A stretch of DNA of 64,000 nucleotides from Hyphomicrobium album (GCF_009708035.1 NZ_WMBQ01000002.1:558001-622000); one strand, 5' to 3'; numbered from the stretch's first letter, positions 1 through 8,892 are shown. A program made the numbers and translations. The notes: generated by a model from the sequence alone, not told the origin.

Positions 1-498
1 ATCGCCGAGGACGTGGTCAACGGCCTGTCCTGGGAGCCCCTGCCGCGTACCGGTCGCGTGCATATGGGGCGGCTGGCGATCGTCGGTGCCGCGGTGGTGG
101 GTGGTCTCGTCGCGCTGGTCGCGCCGACCGACCCGTTGCGGCTGCTGTTGTGGTCGCTCGCCCTCAGCGGCTCGACCTTCTTCCCGGTCATCGTCCTGTC
201 CATCTGGTGGAAGCGGATGAACGCGTTTGGCGCCATCGCCGGCATGAGCTGCGGATTTGGCGTCGCCGTGCTTACCATCCTTGCCGGCGCGGCAAATATT
301 CTCGGCCTCGATGGCGCCTTGGCGGGTATCCTCGGCCTGCCCGCCGGTGTCGCCGGCGCGGTTCTCGCCAGCATCACCACCCCGGCGCCGGGTCGCAGCG
401 TGCTGGAGTTGGTGCGCGAGATCCGCGTACCCGGTGGCGAAGTGATCTACGATCGCGAGATGCGCCTATTGCGGCTCAAGAACCGCGAGCGCACGTAA
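1..498 (+). CDS. Sodium:solute symporter family protein, C-terminal part (5' truncated by window)
   Basis: The frame is open from base 1 to a TAA at 496-498, so only the last ~165 residues of a larger membrane protein are seen. At least three hydrophobic segments are visible, around an IWWKRMNAFGAIAG stretch. That stretch resembles the late helices of the SSS (solute:sodium symporter) family, where a W-x-R/K-x-N-x-x-G motif follows a membrane helix. The last ~40 residues are hydrophilic and charged, as expected for a cytoplasmic tail. Members co-transport Na+ with acetate, proline, sugars or similar solutes; the substrate cannot be judged from this fragment. A proline iminopeptidase gene follows 23 bp downstream on the same strand, so the two may be co-transcribed. 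Family assignment is good, substrate unknown. Confidence 0.7.
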   Translation: MAEDVVNGLSWEPLPRTGRVHMGRLAIVGAAVVGGLVALVAPTDPLRLLLWSLALSGSTFFPVIVLSIWWKRMNAFGAIAGMSCGFGVAVLTILAGAANILGLDGALAGILGLPAGVAGAVLASITTPAPGRSVLELVREIRVPGGEVIYDREMRLLRLKNRERT

Positions 499-521
499 GT
501 CGCTAAGCCAGGAAGAGCGCA

Positions 522-1499
522 ATGACCATTCACGAGCGGCTCACCCTCTATCCGTCGCTCGAGCCGTATCGCAGTGGCACGCTCGACGTCGGCGACGGCC
601 ACAGCATGTACTTCGAGGAGTGCGGCAACCCCGAAGGCGAGCCGGCGCTGCTGGTGCACGGGGGGCCGGGCGGCGGCTCGAACCCGACCATGCGCCGCTT
701 CCATGACCCCAATCACTACCGGATCATCCTCTTCGATCAACGCGGTTGCGGCCGCTCGACGCCGAACGCGTCGTTGGACGCCAACACGACCTGGCACCTG
801 GTCGCCGACATGGAACGGCTGCGCGAGCACTTGCAGGTCGCGAGCTGGCAACTGTTCGGCGGTTCCTGGGGGTCGACGCTGGCGCTCGCCTACGCCGAGA
901 CGCATCCGCAGCGGGTCGAAAGCCTGATCCTGCGCGGCATATTCCTCGTTCGCCGCGCCGAGCTCGAGTGGTTCTACCAGGAGGGCTGCAGCTGGATCTA
1001 TCCGGACGCGTTCGCCCCATATCAGGAGGTCATCCCGCCGGCCGAGCGCGGCGACATGATCGCCGCCTACTATCGGCGCCTCACCGACAATGACTCGAGG
1101 GTGCGTCTCGCCGCGGCCAAGGCGTGGAGCGTGTGGGAGGCTTCGACCTTGTCCCTGTTGCAGGACGTCGAGCGCATCCGCAACTTCGGCGCCGATGCCT
1201 ACGCGCTCACGTTCGCCCGCATCGAATGCCACTACTTCATCAACGGCGGGTTCTTCGCTAGCGACGATCAGTTGCTGGCCGACGCGGGACGGCTGCAAGG
1301 CATTCCCGGCAGCATCGTGCATGGCCGGTACGATGTCGTGACACCGGTGAAGAATGCCTGGGATCTGCATCGCGTCTGGCCGACGGCGGATTTGCGGATT
1401 GTTGCCGACGCCGGGCACGCGATGAGCGAAGCCGGCATCGCCCACGAGCTCGTCTCGGCAACGCGCCGCCACCGGCGGGCTTCGCCAGGCACTCAATAA
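522..1499 (+). CDS. pip: Proline iminopeptidase (alpha/beta hydrolase, peptidase S33)
   Basis: This 325-residue protein is full length for proline iminopeptidase, which removes N-terminal proline from peptides in the cytoplasm. An HGGPGGG oxyanion-loop motif lies near residue 46 and DQRGCGRS near 72. The nucleophile elbow GGSWGS has its serine at about 115. The acid residue lies in HGRYDVVTP and the catalytic histidine in DAGHAMSE near the C-terminus, so the triad is complete. Start at ATG 522, after an AGGAAGAG ribosome site. No signal peptide. It follows the symporter gene by 23 bp, which could link peptide or proline use with uptake. A paralogue is present at 56312-57271. The family is certain; the exact peptide preference is not. 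Confidence 0.93.
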   Translation: MTIHERLTLYPSLEPYRSGTLDVGDGHSMYFEECGNPEGEPALLVHGGPGGGSNPTMRRFHDPNHYRIILFDQRGCGRSTPNASLDANTTWHLVADMERLREHLQVASWQLFGGSWGSTLALAYAETHPQRVESLILRGIFLVRRAELEWFYQEGCSWIYPDAFAPYQEVIPPAERGDMIAAYYRRLTDNDSRVRLAAAKAWSVWEASTLSLLQDVERIRNFGADAYALTFARIECHYFINGGFFASDDQLLADAGRLQGIPGSIVHGRYDVVTPVKNAWDLHRVWPTADLRIVADAGHAMSEAGIAHELVSATRRHRRASPGTQ

Positions 1500-1599
1500 A
1501 CATGCACAAAAAGTCAGAGTCGTTTGCTGGTGACGAAACATCACGACAGCGATACGGTCCAAAAGATCGTTCGTTCAGGCCAGTGGGGAGGTCGACAAT

Positions 1600-2061
1600 A
1601 TGAAAGTCCACACGCGAACCGGCTCTGGGGAGTTGATCTGGCAAGGTCGAATACAAATCGGAGACGAACCCGGCGTCTACGGCGACGCAAACTACAGTGG
1701 TCTCGCGGCTGAGTTCCCAATTACGTTGACGGCGTTCGGGTCCGGCACCCCAACGGTTGAGTTTGAACTTTCAGCGGAAGGCGCCAGCAATTTCGGACCG
1801 CCGTACAAGGGCCACAACGTTACACTGTTCGCGCTCACTGAATCCAATCCGGCCGTCTGGCAAAAGGCAATGATTGCACAGGGACAATTGACTTCCGATT
1901 CTTTCAAGTTAGCGGCGCCGTTGCCGGCAGGAGTGCGTTACGTCAGCCTCCGTGTCGAGGCCGATACGAGCGTGACACCCGGATTTTACGATGACTTCGT
2001 GCTTACTGGCCTTACATTGCACGCCGCTTCCCACTACGCTGATTTCGGCTTTCGCGCCTAG
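1600..2061 (+). CDS. Hypothetical protein, orphan, beta-rich
   Basis: I do not recognise this 153-residue protein. It starts at ATG 1600 with a convincing GGGGAGG ribosome site about 9 bases upstream. There is no signal peptide and no membrane segment. The sequence is rich in Thr, Ser, Gly and aromatic residues with alternating hydrophobic patterns (for example PTVEFELSAEG and RYVSLRVEAD), which suggests a beta-sandwich or carbohydrate-binding-like fold; this is inference only. Base composition is visibly less GC-rich than that of the iminopeptidase before it, with codons such as TTA, ATA and AAT, so recent acquisition is possible. No operon partner is apparent. Confidence 0.6.
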   Translation: MKVHTRTGSGELIWQGRIQIGDEPGVYGDANYSGLAAEFPITLTAFGSGTPTVEFELSAEGASNFGPPYKGHNVTLFALTESNPAVWQKAMIAQGQLTSDSFKLAAPLPAGVRYVSLRVEADTSVTPGFYDDFVLTGLTLHAASHYADFGFRA

Positions 2062-2327
2062 TCACACAATAGCCTGCCGGAGTGCTGACGCGTCGGCGGA
2101 GCAGCCTAGGCGAGGCTTCTGCGCGCGGTGCCGCATGGGCCAGGAGCGGTCAATGACCCGCTGTTCCGCAACGCTGCTCATCAACGCCACAGTGTGCCTC
2201 ACGACCCTCCCCGCACACGCGCACACGGCCTGCCATCGCAGGTCGCAGACTTTATTCTCGCGCTTCTCGTACTCGCACTGATTGCCGATGAAGTGCAGTG
2301 CCACCGCACGCCGATCCGGCGTCGCGC

Positions 2328-2630
2328 TCACATGGGCAAGCAAAGCCAGGCGCCTAGGCAGGTGGCGGGTGAGCCGCCGCTGCACGCCGTCTGCGAGGCG
2401 CGACACGTCGTCGTCGTCGAGCCGTCTTTGCACGACGTGTGGACGGGGCCTTTGCCCACGCGGCCCTTGCCAGCGATGATGTTCTTGAGGCCGTTCGTGG
2501 CAAAGAGATGGGCGATGTCATGGGTCACGGCTTCGCCGACCGACTCGACCTTGATGCAGTCGGCCTGCGCCGTCGCCGAAAGTGTGCAGATCACCGCCAT
2601 GGCGGCCAAGCCCAGTTTCAAAGAGCGCAT
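2328..2630 (-). CDS. Small exported cysteine-containing hypothetical protein
   Basis: This 100-residue protein starts at ATG 2630, with a GGAGGGG ribosome site just upstream. Residues 1-23 form a clear signal peptide ending ATAQA, so the mature protein begins near DCIKVESVG and lies in the periplasm or outside. The mature part holds six cysteines (ADC, TSC, TTTC, TAC, ATC and LC), compatible with disulfides. The function is unknown. The last ~15 residues (SPATCLGAWLCLPM) are hydrophobic and unlike the rest, so the native C-terminus may have been altered by a frameshift near 2370. No neighbour gives a functional hint. Confidence 0.55.
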   Translation of the reverse strand: MRSLKLGLAAMAVICTLSATAQADCIKVESVGEAVTHDIAHLFATNGLKNIIAGKGRVGKGPVHTSCKDGSTTTTCRASQTACSGGSPATCLGAWLCLPM

Positions 2631-2944
2631 TTGCCCCTCCGGAGAATGATTTAGCCCGTTCGCGGTATGAGCTAAGCACGAGGACTATGGCGCCGGCGTG
2701 CGGCAAACGGGTTTGTCACACAAGCAACGGGAAAGCGTGCCGCATTTGCCACGCACGCGGCGGAGGGGCGCCGACGCGGAACGCCGCGCTGAGGTCGTTG
2801 GGCTGCGTCACAAATCGCCACAACATTGAATGCCGTACGCGGGACGCTTCCAGCTCTCGTCAGCCTTGCCCTTGGCTGCGAACGCGCCATGTTCTTGCCA
2901 ACAGGCGACCGGCCTGCGTGCCGCATGGCGCGCAGGCCGGAGAC
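2631..2944. other. Intergenic stretch with no supported gene
   Basis: These 314 bases separate the start of the small exported protein from the stop of the aldehyde dehydrogenase gene. A short open frame on the minus strand exists here, but it is arginine-rich, lacks a ribosome site and resembles translated GC-rich noise. No tRNA, terminator or obvious repeat was seen. It should contain the promoter for the small exported protein. Confidence 0.5.
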
Positions 2945-4402
2945 TTACCGCATCAGGTACCACGTCACGAAGCGCGTCATGAGGCCGAAGGGCGGACGCA
3001 GCGCACCCGTCATGTTCCAGCGGCTCTGCTCGAAGACACCCTTCGCGTGGCTCAGCGACTTGAAGCCTTCGACGCCGTGGTAGGCACCCATGCCGCTGGC
3101 GCCGACGCCGCCGAACGGCAGATCGTCCTGCGCGTAGTGCAGCAGCGTGTCGTTGATCGTCACGTTGCCGGACGTGGTGTGGTCCAACACCTTGCGGCGA
3201 TCCTCGCCGTTGCCGCCGAAATAGTAGAGAGCCAGCGGCCTTTCCCCCGCATTGATGTGCGCGACGGCGTCGTCGATCTTCCGGTAGGGCACGATCGGCA
3301 GCACCGGTCCGAAGATCTCTTCCTTGAGGATTGCCATGTCGGCGGTCGCACCGAGCACCACGGTCGGCGCCAGCGTATGCGGGCGGCTTCGCGCAGCTTC
3401 CGGATTGGCGCCGACCTCGATCACACGCGCGCCCTTGGCACGCGCTTCGTCGACAAGCCCGCGCAGCCGGTCGTAGTGCCGCTGGTTGATGACCGAAGTG
3501 AAGTTGTCGCTCGCGGGGCCTTCGGGATAGAGCGCGCGCACCGCCGCGTCGTACGCCGCGACGAAGGCTTCGACGTCATCCTCGGGGACGAGCGCGTAGT
3601 CGGGCGCCACGCAGACCTGCCCGCCGTTGGCGAGCTTGCCGAAGGCGATGCTCGAGGCGGCGCGCTTGAGCGAGAAACCCTTCTCTACCACGACGGGCGA
3701 TTTGCCGCCGAGCTCGAGCGTCACCGGAACGAGGTTGGCGCTGGCGGCCTTCATCACCGCCTTGCCGACTGGGGTCGAGCCGGTGAAGACGAGGTGATCG
3801 AAAGGCAGGCCTGAGAACGCCGCGCCGACATCCGCGCCCCCGGTCACGACGGCGACCTGGTCTTCGGGGAAAATTCCGGCCAGCATCCTCGACAGAAGAT
3901 CCGTCGTCGCGGGCGTCATCTCGGACGGTTTGATCATGGCGCGGTTGCCGGCCGCGATCGCCGTGGCGAGCGGCATGAGCGAGAGGCCGATGGGGAAGTT
4001 CCAGGGCGACATGATGCCGACGACGCCGAGCGGCTGGTACACGACGCGCGAACCGCCAGGGAGGAAGTGCATTTCCACGTGACGCTTCTGCGGACGCATC
4101 CACGCCTTCAAGTTGCGACGCAGATAATTGATGCCCTGCACGAGAGCCATGCCCTCGAGGATCGCCGTCTCCTTGGCGGAGCGGCCTTCGAAGTCGGCGT
4201 GCAGCGTCTTGGCGAACTCGGGCAGGTGTGCCCGCACCGCCTTCTTGAGCTTGGCGAGGTCGGCCATGCGGGCGGCGAAGGTGGGCGCGCCATCGCGCAG
4301 GAACGCGGCGCGCTGGCGGGCGAGGATGTCGGCCAGGTCGCTCTGGACCGGAGCGAGTTCGGACCCGAGGACGAATTTGGCTGTGGGGACATGGGCATTC
4401 AT
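2945..4402 (-). CDS. calB: Coniferyl-type aldehyde dehydrogenase
   Basis: NAD(P)+-dependent oxidation of an aldehyde to the acid; the best family match is coniferyl aldehyde dehydrogenase, but long-chain or other aromatic aldehydes are possible. The 485-residue protein carries the ALDH catalytic pair: Glu ~230 in LELGGKSP and Cys 264 in GGQVCVAP. It also has the SPWNFP cofactor-loop motif and EIFGPVLP. It ends in a hydrophobic WYLMR-type tail as seen in the CalB and fatty-aldehyde subfamilies. I chose ATG 4402 because AGGAGAT lies just upstream; a longer frame to 4495 would run through the operators. It is transcribed away from a TetR gene, and the shared intergenic region holds three operator copies, so aldehyde- or ligand-induced control is likely. 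Symbol by family resemblance only. Confidence 0.85.
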   Translation of the reverse strand: MNAHVPTAKFVLGSELAPVQSDLADILARQRAAFLRDGAPTFAARMADLAKLKKAVRAHLPEFAKTLHADFEGRSAKETAILEGMALVQGINYLRRNLKAWMRPQKRHVEMHFLPGGSRVVYQPLGVVGIMSPWNFPIGLSLMPLATAIAAGNRAMIKPSEMTPATTDLLSRMLAGIFPEDQVAVVTGGADVGAAFSGLPFDHLVFTGSTPVGKAVMKAASANLVPVTLELGGKSPVVVEKGFSLKRAASSIAFGKLANGGQVCVAPDYALVPEDDVEAFVAAYDAAVRALYPEGPASDNFTSVINQRHYDRLRGLVDEARAKGARVIEVGANPEAARSRPHTLAPTVVLGATADMAILKEEIFGPVLPIVPYRKIDDAVAHINAGERPLALYYFGGNGEDRRKVLDHTTSGNVTINDTLLHYAQDDLPFGGVGASGMGAYHGVEGFKSLSHAKGVFEQSRWNMTGALRPPFGLMTRFVTWYLMR

Positions 4403-4416
4403 GACTTGATCTCCTA

Positions 4417-4494
4417 TGTTGACAGTGGAAACTTGTGAGGGCACATATAGGGCCCACGTGTTGACACTGTCAACATATGTTTTCACTGTCACCA
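4417..4494. promoter_or_regulatory. Triple TetR-type operator between calB and its regulator
   Basis: A perfect 17-bp palindrome, TGTTGACACTGTCAACA, lies at 4459-4475. A second copy at 4478-4494 matches it at 14 of 17 positions. A third at 4417-4433, read on the minus strand, matches at 13 of 17. The centres are 42 and 19 bp apart. Size and symmetry fit a TetR-family dimer. The central copy covers the putative calB -35 box, the copy at 4417 lies between that promoter and the calB start, and the copy at 4478 lies 23 bp before the regulator's ATG. Repression of calB and autorepression are inferred. Confidence 0.75.
4444..4473 (-). promoter_or_regulatory. Putative sigma-70 promoter of calB
   Basis: On the minus strand a perfect -35 TTGACA (4473-4468) is followed after 18 bases by TATATG (4449-4444), about 40 bases before the calB start codon. 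The -35 box lies inside the central operator palindrome, so a bound repressor would block RNA polymerase. The -10 matches consensus at four of six bases. Confidence 0.5.
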
Positions 4495-4517
4495 TTCACG
4501 AGATTGCGAGCCCGTAA

Positions 4518-5120
4518 ATGCAGGAAGATTCCGCCCGCCCCTACCACCACGGCGACCTGAAACGCGTCGTCATCGAGACAGCGCAAGCGATGCTGCGCGA
4601 GGACAAGGGCTGGCAGTTCACGCTGCGCGAGGTGGCGCGCCGGGCCGGCGTCAGCCACGCCGCGCCCTACAAACACTTTCCCGACAAGAGCGCGCTGCTC
4701 GCCGAGTTGGCGACGCTTGGCTTCCATCAGCTCGGCGCAGCGCTCTCCGATGCGATCGCCCGTCCACTGCGCTCGGCGCGCGCTGAGTTCATCGCTGCGG
4801 CCAAGGCCTACATTAACTTCGGCACGGCCAATCCTTCCCTTTACCGGCTGATGTTCAGCGGCGACGTGGACAAGAAGGCCTTTGCCGATCTCGATGCTGC
4901 CGGCGCGGCCGCATTTGGCGGGCTGCTGGGCATCCTGGAGCGCGGCCAGCAGAGCGGCGCGTTCAAGCAGCACCCGGTGCGCGGCCAGGCCGCCGCCGCG
5001 TGGGCGCTCGTGCACGGCTTCACGCTGCTGGCCATCGACGGGCAGCTGCTGCCCGAAAAGGTTGGCGCCAAGCCGATCGACGCGGTGCTCGCATCCCTGC
5101 TCGAAGGCCTGGAGGTTTGA
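4518..5120 (+). CDS. TetR family transcriptional regulator with WHG domain
   Basis: A 200-residue cytoplasmic repressor. The N-terminal helix-turn-helix spans about residues 35-65 (FTLREVARRAGVSHAAPYKHF, ending in the family-typical Y-x-HF). The C-terminal ligand-binding half contains the WALVHG signature of the TetR WHG-domain subfamily. It is divergent from the aldehyde dehydrogenase gene. Three copies of a 17-bp palindrome sit between them, one 23 bp upstream of this start. The simplest reading is that it represses both genes and is released by an aldehyde or related ligand; the ligand is unknown. The stop is followed by a YjbQ gene on the other strand. Confidence 0.9.
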   Translation: MQEDSARPYHHGDLKRVVIETAQAMLREDKGWQFTLREVARRAGVSHAAPYKHFPDKSALLAELATLGFHQLGAALSDAIARPLRSARAEFIAAAKAYINFGTANPSLYRLMFSGDVDKKAFADLDAAGAAAFGGLLGILERGQQSGAFKQHPVRGQAAAAWALVHGFTLLAIDGQLLPEKVGAKPIDAVLASLLEGLEV

Positions 5121-5178
5121 TGGCGGTCTTGGCCTCCGCTCGATCAGAAGCGGCCACGGCGATGTTCGCGTTCACGAC

Positions 5179-5616
5179 CTAGCCGCCGAGCGTGCCGAGA
5201 AAGTGGAGCACGACCTCGCGCCGGTGCGGCCGGTCGCGGTGCTCGACGACGTAGATCCCCTGCCAGGTGCCCAGGACCATTCTCCCGGCCTTGACCGGTA
5301 TCGCGAGCGAGGTGGCCGTCAGGGCCGCCTTGATGTGGGCCGGCATATCATCGGGCCCCTCGACGTCGTGCACGTAGGCACGGCCGCGCGGCGCGAGCCG
5401 CTCCAATGCCTCGAGGAGATCCGTGTGGACGTCGGGATCGGCGTTTTCCTGGATCAGGAGGGACGCCGAGGTATGGCGGATGAATAGCGTGAGCAGCCCG
5501 TCCTGGGCGCCGACGCGGGCGAGCCACGAGGCGATTGCAGCCGTTTGATCCGCGAGGCCGGGGCCGCGCGTCTCGACGCTCAAGGTCTCGAACGCCTGGC
5601 CGAGAGGCTTGGTCAT
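5179..5616 (-). CDS. yjbQ: YjbQ family protein (secondary thiamine-phosphate synthase, UPF0047)
   Basis: A 145-residue single-domain protein of the YjbQ/UPF0047 family. The conserved IRHTSASLLIQENADPDV segment, the HIKAALTATSLAIPV segment and the closing GTWQGIYVVEHRDRPHRREV segment are all present. E. coli YjbQ has weak thiamine-phosphate synthase activity, but the physiological role of the family is unsettled. I prefer ATG 5616 because GGAGG lies about 10 bases before it; an ATG at 5625 sits too close to the same site. It converges with the TetR gene. No operon partner is visible, and nothing in the window connects it to thiamine biosynthesis. Confidence 0.88.
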   Translation of the reverse strand: MTKPLGQAFETLSVETRGPGLADQTAAIASWLARVGAQDGLLTLFIRHTSASLLIQENADPDVHTDLLEALERLAPRGRAYVHDVEGPDDMPAHIKAALTATSLAIPVKAGRMVLGTWQGIYVVEHRDRPHRREVVLHFLGTLGG

Positions 5617-5831
5617 CCGCTCCATGCCTCCGGCGCCAGGGCGGCGATCACCCCCCGAAACCGACTAAATGCGCCCGCCAGTACGATTTTCACCCGCTGC
5701 TTAACCTCACGTTTACCGCGACTCGCAAAGCCTGTGGATGAGCGGAATCTCGTTTTGCGCGTCCCGATTCGCCAATTGCAGCCGGAAGATCGGCCCACCA
5801 GGGCTCCAGCGACCAGCGCCAAGGGATTGAG

Positions 5832-8800
5832 ATGTCTAACCAAGCCTACAACGAAAACTATGGCGCACGCGTCGGTGCCGCGTCCATGGCTTCGCAAGAA
5901 CCGTCCCAGGATCGCATGCTCGACCAGATGCGCGACCGGCTCGCTTCGCTGAGCGACGAGGCGCGGTCCATCAGGGCGCAGGTGCCATACGAGTTCGAGC
6001 CGGACGTCGAGCGCATCCAGCAGCAGATGCAACGCTTGGGCGAGCGGCTCTCGGATCTGAGCCGCGGCGCGCTGGTGCCATACAACCCGGCGCAGCGGCT
6101 GAATGAGACCCGCACCAAAGCCATCCGCTACGTGACGGAAGAAGACGTGCGCGTGGCGCGTGTGCGTCCGACCGACATCATCGCCCTCGGCGGTCCGCAT
6201 GGCCGCCCGGCTGGCGCCGAAAGCATGGAAGTGTGGGACGATGCCGCCGCGAATGCGCTCGCCCAGCTCTACGAGTCGGGTGAGGCCTACGCCGCGTCGG
6301 TGCGCGAGCAGACCCGCGCCGGCAGCATCCGTCCGCCGGCTCAGTCATCGGTCCCGGCCCGCACCGCGCAGGCGGTCTACGCAGCGTCATCCTCTGTCGC
6401 CTTCAGCTCGCAGGAGCCGCAGCGCGGCTGCGCGATGGACACGAACTACCTCGACCAGCGCTTTGCCGACATTGCGGCGCGCATCGAGCAGTCGCTCGCC
6501 CAGATTCGTCCCGAGAACGCTCTCGCCTCGCTCGGGCGCCGCTTCGACCAGCTCGAGACGCAGCTCAATTCGGTCCTCGGCCACGTCGCGACGCGCGCCG
6601 ATCTCGACGAGCTGCGCATTGCCGAAGGCCAGATCGAGGAGATCGCCGGGCAGCTCGCGCAGTTCCGCCGCCAGCTTGCCCGCCTCGACGTGATCGACGC
6701 GCATCTCGGCACGTTGACGGAACAGCTCTCCGACGAGCGCCTGACGCGCCTGTTCAACGAGGGAGTGCAGGTCACCGCCGACGTCGGCCGCCTCGACGCC
6801 ATCGACGCGCAACTGCGCATGATCGCCGTGCAGCTTTCCGACGAGCGCCTGACGGGCCTTGTCACGCGCTCTACCTCGCGCGACTACGAGGACCTCGCCG
6901 AGGCTGCCGCGCAGCGCGCCGCCGCGAGCTTTGCCGATACCGAGTACCGCGGGCGCGACTTCGGCGAAATGCGCGGCATGCTCGAGAACCTGATCAACGA
7001 GCGCCGCAACAGCGACGAGAACAACGCCAGCATGCTGGAGACGATGCAGCAGGCGATCATTCGCGTGCTGGATCGCATCGATGCGCTGGAGATGATGCAG
7101 AGCGCTTCGGCGAGCGCGCCCGCGCCGGCTCAATACATTCCGTCGCACCGCGCGGCGTCGTTGTACATGGGCGCCCCGGTCGAGCCTGCCGCCCCGATGC
7201 CTTTCGAGCATCCGGCGCAGTCGATCCCGGCGATGCCGGCTTCGATCGACGACCTGGTGCCTGCTTCGGCCACCGTCTACGCGGAAATGGCGCAAGCCGA
7301 CACCGACCATTCGGACTTCATGCCGATCGAGGACGCCGTCGAGGCCAATCTGCGCGCCTTCCGCGAGGCCGCCGAGGCCGACCAGGCACCGCCGCGGGTC
7401 CCCTATACCACCGCCAGCTTCGACCTCGACGCAGCCTTCTCGCGTTCCCGGGATGCGGAGGCCGAGAGCTTCGGCGAGCCGCAGCCCAAGCGGTCGATGG
7501 AAGTGCTGCGCCACGATTTCATTGCCGATGCGCATCGCGCCAAGCTGAAGGCCGCAAGCCGCCCCGATACGGCAGGGGCCGACAGCGACGTGCGTGTCGG
7601 CCAGCTGTCGGCCGGGCCGCGCGATGCGGCGGCGAAGCCGCGTCGTCGCTCGATCTTCAGCTTTCGCTCGCAGCGTGTGGCGATGAGCTTGCTGGTGCTG
7701 CTCGCGGCGATACCGGCGGCCATCTTCTTCATGCCGCGCACCGCGCCGCAGATCGACGCCATCCCCGCGGCGGCGACCATCGCACCGGCTGCTCCCGCGG
7801 CTGTCGACGACGCTGCGCCGATGATCCACGACGCAGCGCCGACGATGAATGATGCGCCGATGATGCCGGAGGTTGCCCCGCCGGCCGCCGCGCCGCCGCC
7901 CAAGCAGACGAAGCAGGTCGTCCCGCCCCTCGAGAAGGGCGAGTACGAGGACGTGAACGCCGACGGCGTACCGGTCGACACCGCGTCGCTGCCCGACGGC
8001 ATCACCATGCAGGACAACGACGCGTCCGGCCAGCAGCTCGCGCAGGCCAGCGAACAGCAGCGCATGGCCTATCTTTCCGGCCAGCTCGGCGCTGTCGCGG
8101 CCAAGGTCACGCCGGCCGCGTTGATGGAAGAGCACATTCTGAAGCGCAACGGCGGAGCCGCCGCCGCTACGGCGACGGATGCCGATTTCTCCCCGGCGAA
8201 CGACGGCTCGAAGCTGCCGCCAGCGACGGTCGGCCCGTTCTCGCTGCGCATCGCCGCCGCGAAGGGCGACGCCTCCGCACAGTTCGAGGTCGCCTCGCGC
8301 CTCGCCGAGGGCAAGGGCCTGGACCAGGACCTGAAGGACGCCGCGATCTGGTATCAGCGCTCCGCCGCCAACGGCTTCGCCATGGCGCAGTTCCGGCTCG
8401 GCACGCTTTATGAGCGCGGGCTGGGCGTGAAGGTCGATGCGCAACGCGCCAAGGTCTGGTACGAGCGCGCCGCGGCCCAGGGCAACGTCAAGGCGATGCA
8501 CAATCTCGCGGTGCTGGCCGCCTCGACCGGTCCGAAGGGCGACTATGAGGCCGCGGCCCGCTGGTTCCAGGCGGCGGCCGACTTCGGCCTCGCCGACAGC
8601 CAGTACAATCTCGCCGTGCTGCACGAGAACGGCATGGGCGTCGGCAAGGATCTCCAGCAGGCCTACAAGTGGCTGCTGCTCGCCGCCAAGTCAGGCGACA
8701 AGGACGCCACCGGACGGCTCACGGCGCTGAAGCCGAAGCTTTCCGAAGGCGATGTCGCTTCCGCCGAGGCGCAGGCGCAGGAATGGCACCCGAAGCGGAT

Positions 8801-8867
8801 GGACGGCCTCGCCAACGATGCACGCGTCGCGGGCCAGGTGTGGAAGGACACCAGCCGCCGCGGCTGA
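5832..8867 (+). CDS. PodJ-like membrane protein with Sel1 repeats
   Basis: A 1011-residue protein. The first ~450 residues are hydrophilic and helix-prone (likely coiled coil), with an internal repeat near residues 290-340: two copies of a segment containing LSDERLT preceded by LD-x-IDA. A Pro/Ala-rich linker follows. One membrane helix lies near 616-635 (VAMSLLVLLAAIPAAIFF), then a second Pro/Ala-rich, presumably periplasmic stretch. Three to four Sel1-type TPR repeats at about 813-964 close the protein (GLGVKVDAQRAKVWYERAAAQGN and relatives). This order resembles alphaproteobacterial PodJ polarity factors, which recruit proteins to one pole. The peptidoglycan-binding domain found at the end of many PodJ proteins is not seen. 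Exact role inferred. Confidence 0.75.
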   Translation: MSNQAYNENYGARVGAASMASQEPSQDRMLDQMRDRLASLSDEARSIRAQVPYEFEPDVERIQQQMQRLGERLSDLSRGALVPYNPAQRLNETRTKAIRYVTEEDVRVARVRPTDIIALGGPHGRPAGAESMEVWDDAAANALAQLYESGEAYAASVREQTRAGSIRPPAQSSVPARTAQAVYAASSSVAFSSQEPQRGCAMDTNYLDQRFADIAARIEQSLAQIRPENALASLGRRFDQLETQLNSVLGHVATRADLDELRIAEGQIEEIAGQLAQFRRQLARLDVIDAHLGTLTEQLSDERLTRLFNEGVQVTADVGRLDAIDAQLRMIAVQLSDERLTGLVTRSTSRDYEDLAEAAAQRAAASFADTEYRGRDFGEMRGMLENLINERRNSDENNASMLETMQQAIIRVLDRIDALEMMQSASASAPAPAQYIPSHRAASLYMGAPVEPAAPMPFEHPAQSIPAMPASIDDLVPASATVYAEMAQADTDHSDFMPIEDAVEANLRAFREAAEADQAPPRVPYTTASFDLDAAFSRSRDAEAESFGEPQPKRSMEVLRHDFIADAHRAKLKAASRPDTAGADSDVRVGQLSAGPRDAAAKPRRRSIFSFRSQRVAMSLLVLLAAIPAAIFFMPRTAPQIDAIPAAATIAPAAPAAVDDAAPMIHDAAPTMNDAPMMPEVAPPAAAPPPKQTKQVVPPLEKGEYEDVNADGVPVDTASLPDGITMQDNDASGQQLAQASEQQRMAYLSGQLGAVAAKVTPAALMEEHILKRNGGAAAATATDADFSPANDGSKLPPATVGPFSLRIAAAKGDASAQFEVASRLAEGKGLDQDLKDAAIWYQRSAANGFAMAQFRLGTLYERGLGVKVDAQRAKVWYERAAAQGNVKAMHNLAVLAASTGPKGDYEAAARWFQAAADFGLADSQYNLAVLHENGMGVGKDLQQAYKWLLLAAKSGDKDATGRLTALKPKLSEGDVASAEAQAQEWHPKRMDGLANDARVAGQVWKDTSRRG

Positions 8868-8892
8868 GCCGTACAATCGTCGGGAAGATTTG

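Noticed and set aside
2672..2926. A short minus-strand frame in the gap before calB
   Set aside because: Arginine-rich, without ribosome site or known family.
6387..8624. A 745-codon open frame antisense to the PodJ-like gene
   Set aside because: Arg/Gly/Ala-rich translation without domains. The plus-strand protein has a clear membrane helix and Sel1 repeats.
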